A stretch of 7,962 nt of DNA from Candidatus Bathyarchaeum sp. (lineage in GTDB: Archaea > Thermoproteota > Bathyarchaeia > Bathyarchaeales > Bathyarchaeaceae). Where the stretch lies: contig PIXS01000129.1 of assembly GCA_003096255.1 (NCBI GenBank), positions 1 through 7,962 of the forward strand, given 5' to 3'. Below are positions 5,065 to 7,962 of the stretch, piece by piece (the first letter of the stretch is position 1; each line of letters opens with the position of its first letter). The translations under genes and the position numbers were made by a program. Below the pieces are notes generated by a model, which was given only the letters and a program-made list of their open reading frames with translations, had not been told where the DNA came from and ran no database searches.

Positions 5065-5622
5065 TTAGCTTACAGTTTTTATTGTTATGGTTGTTGTGTT
5101 GCTCATGCTTATTCCGTGGTCGTCTACGACGGTTAATTTGACTGTGTAGTTGCCAGCTGCGTTATAGGTGTGCGTGATTTCTGGGTCTTCTTCTTTTATG
5201 GTGCTTCCGCCTTCTTCGCCGAAATGCCAAGCCCAAGTCACTATTTCACCGTCAGGGTCTTCACCCACTGACAGAAACGTTATTGCCTCGCCAACAACTA
5301 GAGGCTCCTCTGGAGAATCAGGATTTATGACAAATTCTGGAACTGGAGGCGCAAGCAAAGGCGTAGTAAACAGGACCCAGCAGAAGGCAAAGATGATGAA
5401 ATAGATGCCTATTCCCATGGTCAAAATTTTGCTTGGCTTCTCCACCTTATCTGCGAACTGCATCTTAAGCAAGTAATAAGTAAGAAGATACACAGCCAAG
5501 GCAACCGTTATTCCATTGATGAGGGGGTTGCCCACTTTAAGATCTATCACTAAGGTGGCTATGAGAGCAGCCAAGGCACCTAAGGCAACCCTGAGGATGT
5601 AAATAACATTCAATGTCTTCAA
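5065..5622 (-). CDS. Membrane-anchored PKD-domain protein
   Basis: The 185-residue protein has three probable membrane helices (about 6-27, 34-53 and 68-89), a short proline-rich linker (TPLLAPPVPEF), then one PKD beta-sandwich (about 97-183). The PKD signature is clear: GEAITFLSVGEDPDGEIVTW, AWHFGEE, ITHTYNAAGNYTVKLTVVDD and a final TTTITI strand. With an odd number of helices, N-terminus in and PKD domain outside is the natural topology, implying a surface or cell-envelope binding role. The helical part (NPLINGITVALAVYLLTYYL, then LTMGIGIYFIIFAFCWVLFT) reminds me of small archaeal EMC6-like membrane proteins; this is a weak recollection. The start is TTG 5622, with GCGGGAT close upstream; no ATG, GTG or TTG lies between it and the preceding in-frame stop. 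It is divergent from the next gene and is probably a single-gene transcript. Confidence 0.88.
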   Translation of the reverse strand: MKTLNVIYILRVALGALAALIATLVIDLKVGNPLINGITVALAVYLLTYYLLKMQFADKVEKPSKILTMGIGIYFIIFAFCWVLFTTPLLAPPVPEFVINPDSPEEPLVVGEAITFLSVGEDPDGEIVTWAWHFGEEGGSTIKEEDPEITHTYNAAGNYTVKLTVVDDHGISMSNTTTITIKTVS

Positions 5623-5814
5623 TTTGAATCCCGCATTTTGGTGAACACCATAACGTTCCAGTTGAGGTTTATCTTACTTTCGCTTCTATGGGCATTCACA
5701 CGCCTAAATTTCCTCTGCTGTTACTTAAACCCTCTCAAAAAACGCTGCCTATACCCCGAATATTGAGTTGTATTTCATAAACGCTATACACATTTTAAGT
5801 TCTAACAAACCCAA

Positions 5815-5820
5815 GGTGGT
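5815..5820 (+). promoter_or_regulatory. Ribosome binding site that fixes the start of the 74-residue protein
   Basis: GGTGGT lies four bases before ATG 5825 and pairs well with the archaeal 16S rRNA tail. The alternative in-frame TTG at 5768 has no such element, so the shorter protein is chosen. Confidence 0.6.
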
Positions 5821-5824
5821 TAAC

Positions 5825-6049
5825 ATGAAGGGTTCAAACGCTGAAGGAAGTGCATGGCGCCGAATACTCATTGTCGCACTATTGCCCCTAACAATCCTCT
5901 TCTGGATGACAGGATGGACATTCTACTGGCTAGGCGACCAACGAGCACTGGCAAACGTTCCACGAAAAGAAACATCAGCCTCCTTCCGAAAGGACGACTG
6001 GAAACAAAAACGTGAACGAAAAACAGCCCAACAGCCAATCCTCACATAA
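5825..6049 (+). CDS. Small single-span membrane protein, unknown
   Basis: The 74-residue product has a short N-terminal segment (MKGSNAEGSAWRR) and one hydrophobic helix at about residues 14-36 (ILIVALLPLTILFWMTGWTF, then YW). A soluble tail of about 38 residues follows, rich in K and R (PRKETSASFRKDDWKQKRER). By the positive-inside rule the basic tail should face the cytoplasm, although the RR at 12-13 makes the orientation less certain. The aromatic end of the helix (W27, W31, F33, Y34, W35) would sit at the membrane surface. I do not recognise the family. It lies between a divergent PKD membrane protein and, 154 bases downstream on the same strand, the RqcH-type gene. The hairpin and T-run between them suggest separate transcription. 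An AT-rich TATA-like stretch lies at about 5771-5780, but no strong promoter stands out. Confidence 0.68.
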   Translation: MKGSNAEGSAWRRILIVALLPLTILFWMTGWTFYWLGDQRALANVPRKETSASFRKDDWKQKRERKTAQQPILT

Positions 6050-6081
6050 CTAAACAAAATAAAAGCACATTTTCTGTCCAA

Positions 6082-6113
6082 CCGTTTCCTCGTTAGGGGA
6101 CGGCACCCTTTTT
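6082..6113 (+). terminator. Nine-pair hairpin followed by T5, probable terminator of the small membrane gene
   Basis: Bases 6082-6090 (CCGTTTCCT) pair with 6095-6103 (AGGGGACGG) around a CGTT loop: seven Watson-Crick pairs and two G-U pairs with no mismatch. T5 follows at 6109-6113. It lies 33 bases past the stop of the 74-residue gene. The same T-run can also be read as part of a TATA element for the next gene, so a dual role is possible. Confidence 0.5.
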
Positions 6114-6116
6114 ATG
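6108..6116 (+). promoter_or_regulatory. Possible TATA box of the RqcH-type gene
   Basis: CTTTTTATG is an imperfect archaeal TATA-like element. A start about 25 bases on would lie near 6140, giving a leader of about 65 bases that contains GGAAACG/CGTTTCC repeats. No better candidate is seen between 6050 and 6204. Confidence 0.35.
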
Positions 6117-6143
6117 CCATAACACAAAACAAAATAGCAATAT

Positions 6144-6180
6144 GGAAACGCTCACCCACTTAAGCTGGAAACACGTTTCC
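6144..6180 (+). repeat. GGAAACG/CGTTTCC inverted repeat in the RqcH leader
   Basis: GGAAACG (6144-6150) is an exact reverse complement of CGTTTCC (6174-6180). A further GGAAAC at 6167-6172 lies two bases from GTTTCC and could compete for it. A fourth copy, CGTTTCC at 6083-6089, sits in the upstream hairpin. The set could form alternative hairpins or act as repeated protein binding sites. The ribosome binding site of the RqcH-type gene begins eleven bases after the last copy. Confidence 0.45.
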
Positions 6181-6203
6181 CAGTTCTCCTGAGGGAAAAA
6201 AAG

Positions 6204-7962
6204 TTGAAGGACGTAATGACAAGCTTCGATGTAGCCGCAGCCACACACGAAATCAACAAACAAGCCACAGGCGCCCACGTAGCCAAAATCTACCAAATCG
6301 GCACCAAAACAATCCTTCTCAGGCTCCGAAAACCAAACCAGCCAAAGCTACAGCTCCTCATAGAAGCAGGCAAACGCCTACACCTGACCTCCTATGCCCA
6401 CGAAACCCCAACAACACCCTCCGGCTTCTGCATGAGCCTCAGAAAATACCTAAACAACGGCGTAATCAAAACAGTCACTCAACACGAATTCGAACGAATA
6501 GCCGTAACCACAATCGCCACAAGACAAGGCGACTACCAGCTAATCACAGAACTCTTCGGCCAAGGCAACATAATCCTCGTAGACCCAGAAAACAAAATAC
6601 TCCAAGCCATGACCTACAAAAGAATGCGAGACCGAAACATCCTAAGAGGAGAAAACTTCCAGCACCCGCCAGCACGAGGAAAAAACCCCCTCACACTAAC
6701 CAAAGAAGAATTCATGGAAATCCAGAAACTTGAAGACACAGAAATAGTACGGGCACTAACCAAATTCCTAAGCATCAGCGGAACCTACGCCGAAGAAACC
6801 CTCCTCCAAGCAAACATAAACAAAAAAACATCATGCGCCTCCTTAACAGTACAAGAACTCGAAAACCTCTTCAACAAACTCCAAACCCAACTTTCAGCCA
6901 TCTCTTCAGAAACAATGAAACCCTCCATCATAAGCAACAACGAAGACACGTGGATTGACGTAACTCCCCTGCCCCTCAAAAAACATGACGACCTCAAACG
7001 AACAGAATATGCCACCTTCAACAGCGCCCTTGACGACTACTACGCCAAACAAACCGACCTAACAAATCTAGATGAAGCCACAGGCGACGTCGAAAGCGAA
7101 GTTGCAAGACAACAACGAATCCTCAAAAAACAAGAAAAAGCCCTAGAGACCCTAAAGGAACCCATCACAAAAAACAAAGCCATCGGAGACCTAATTTACC
7201 TCCACTTCGGAGACCTCCAAGCATTACTCCAAAACATAATGCAACAAAAAAACGGCGGCAAATCCTGGCAACAAATAACATCAACCCTAGAAACAGGAAA
7301 AAAAGCCAACCACCTCCCAGACCTCTACTTCAAGTCACTGGAACCCGCAAACCAAATTCTCCATGTCACAATAGACAACAACAGCTTCTCCCTTAACCTC
7401 CGCCAATCCCTACAAGCCAACGCAGACAACTACTACAAACGCTCCAAAAAAGCAGAAAAAAAACTCAGAGGCGCAGAAAAACAACTCCAAGAAACCAGAA
7501 CAAAAATCGAAAAAGCAAAAAAGAAGGTTACAGTCGCAAAAGCCACCCAGCAGCCCCTTGAAAAAAGAAGAAAAAAGGAATGGTTCGAAAAATTCAGGTG
7601 GTTCCACTCATCTGACGGCTTCCTTGTGATAGGCGGCAGAGACGCCACAACAAACGAAATCATAATCAAAAAACACATGGACCCCAACGACATCGTTTTC
7701 CACGCCGAAATCGTAGGCGCCCCCTTCGTTGTCATAAAAACAGAAGGAAAAACCGCCCCAGAACAAACCATCAAAGAAGCAGCCCAGCTCGCAGCATCCT
7801 ACTCAAAAGCATGGAGAGAAATGCTAAGCGCAGTCAACGTCTACTGGATAAACCCCAGCCAAGTTAGCAAGACTCCTCCCTCTGGCCAGTTCCTCAAGAA
7901 AGGCTCCTTCATGATTCGGGGCACCAAAAACTTTGTCCGCAACGTTCATCTACGGGTTGCCA
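6204..7962 (+). CDS. rqcH: RqcH/NEMF (Rqc2, NFACT) ribosome quality control protein (3' end outside window)
   Basis: 586 residues are visible and the frame is open to the right edge. Family members bind peptidyl-tRNA-blocked large ribosomal subunits, recruit tRNA and add C-terminal tails to stalled peptides. Order: NFACT-N (about 5-190) with MTSFDVAAATHEIN, GFCMSLRKYL and LFGQGNIILVD; a helix-hairpin-helix-like part (about 190-212, SGTYAEETLL); coiled-coil middle arms (about 275-320 and 408-460, very K/E/Q-rich); and NFACT-R (about 464 onward) with RWFHSSDGFLVIGGRDA, FHAEIVGAPFVVIK and PSGQFLKKGSFMIRG. TTG 6204 is chosen over ATG 6216 because GAGGG lies eight bases upstream and the resulting MKDVMTSFDV matches the usual N-terminus, placing the conserved Asp at 9. 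The functional Asp-Arg pair expected at 97-98 reads Glu97-Arg98. Codons favour C and A in third position. Family assignment is very secure. Confidence 0.96.
   Translation, partial: MKDVMTSFDVAAATHEINKQATGAHVAKIYQIGTKTILLRLRKPNQPKLQLLIEAGKRLHLTSYAHETPTTPSGFCMSLRKYLNNGVIKTVTQHEFERIAVTTIATRQGDYQLITELFGQGNIILVDPENKILQAMTYKRMRDRNILRGENFQHPPARGKNPLTLTKEEFMEIQKLEDTEIVRALTKFLSISGTYAEETLLQANINKKTSCASLTVQELENLFNKLQTQLSAISSETMKPSIISNNEDTWIDVTPLPLKKHDDLKRTEYATFNSALDDYYAKQTDLTNLDEATGDVESEVARQQRILKKQEKALETLKEPITKNKAIGDLIYLHFGDLQALLQNIMQQKNGGKSWQQITSTLETGKKANHLPDLYFKSLEPANQILHVTIDNNSFSLNLRQSLQANADNYYKRSKKAEKKLRGAEKQLQETRTKIEKAKKKVTVAKATQQPLEKRRKKEWFEKFRWFHSSDGFLVIGGRDATTNEIIIKKHMDPNDIVFHAEIVGAPFVVIKTEGKTAPEQTIKEAAQLAASYSKAWREMLSAVNVYWINPSQVSKTPPSGQFLKKGSFMIRGTKNFVRNVHLRVA

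Noticed and set aside
5168..5404. Plus-strand frame opposite the PKD domain
   Set aside because: It is antisense to the PKD coding sequence, has a Ser/Pro/Gly-rich composition typical of a shadow frame and no start signal.
7410..7774. Phe/Ser-rich minus-strand frames opposite the RqcH coiled coil and NFACT-R domain
   Set aside because: Such frames arise opposite Lys/Glu-rich coding sequence. The plus-strand frame is a clear NFACT protein.
1..7962. CRISPR array, tRNA or rRNA genes, insertion sequences
   Set aside because: No regularly spaced repeats, no tRNA or rRNA segments and no transposase frame or terminal inverted repeats were seen on either strand.

Overview
The window looks archaeal, most likely from a Bathyarchaeia-type or related Thermoproteota lineage. 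The grounds are an archaeal-type RqcH/NEMF (NFACT) gene, a secreted PQQ-like beta-propeller protein, a membrane-anchored PKD protein, tiny ribbon-helix-helix and AbrB regulators, TATA-like elements and TTG starts with good ribosome binding sites. The lineage is inferred from gene content, not from a marker gene.

Layout: (1) 1-2372, minus strand: a large secreted PQQ-like beta-propeller protein whose C-terminus lies beyond the left edge. (2) 2373-2774: non-coding, holding its probable TATA box, a long leader with inverted repeats and the probable end of the next operon. (3) 2775-3221, minus strand: a compact unit of three very small genes: a ribbon-helix-helix regulator, a 39-residue basic protein and a zinc-ribbon protein. 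The zinc-ribbon is read fully only if translation shifts -1 at an in-phase A AAA AAG heptamer. (4) 3222-3341: a divergent control region with a shared TATA-like core and a 14-bp palindrome. (5) 3342-4803, plus strand: AbrB-family protein, 58-residue unknown protein and GT4-type glycosyltransferase, joined by TAATG and TGATG stop/start overlaps. (6) 4804-5064: convergent gap with an alternating CG/TG tract, G-rich run and perfect inverted repeat. (7) 5065-5622, minus strand: three-helix membrane protein with a PKD domain. (8) 5825-6049, plus strand: a 74-residue single-span membrane protein. (9) 6204-7962, plus strand: RqcH/NEMF-type ribosome quality control protein, cut by the right edge.

The two ends are ordinary archaeal genes (envelope protein; translation quality control). 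The middle, about 2775-4803, looks accessory: two small regulators transcribed divergently, several tiny unassigned genes and a notably AT-rich glycosyltransferase. The points most worth a second look are the candidate frameshift in the zinc-ribbon gene, the coupled AbrB/58-residue/glycosyltransferase unit, and the abrupt change in codon composition inside the ribbon-helix-helix gene.
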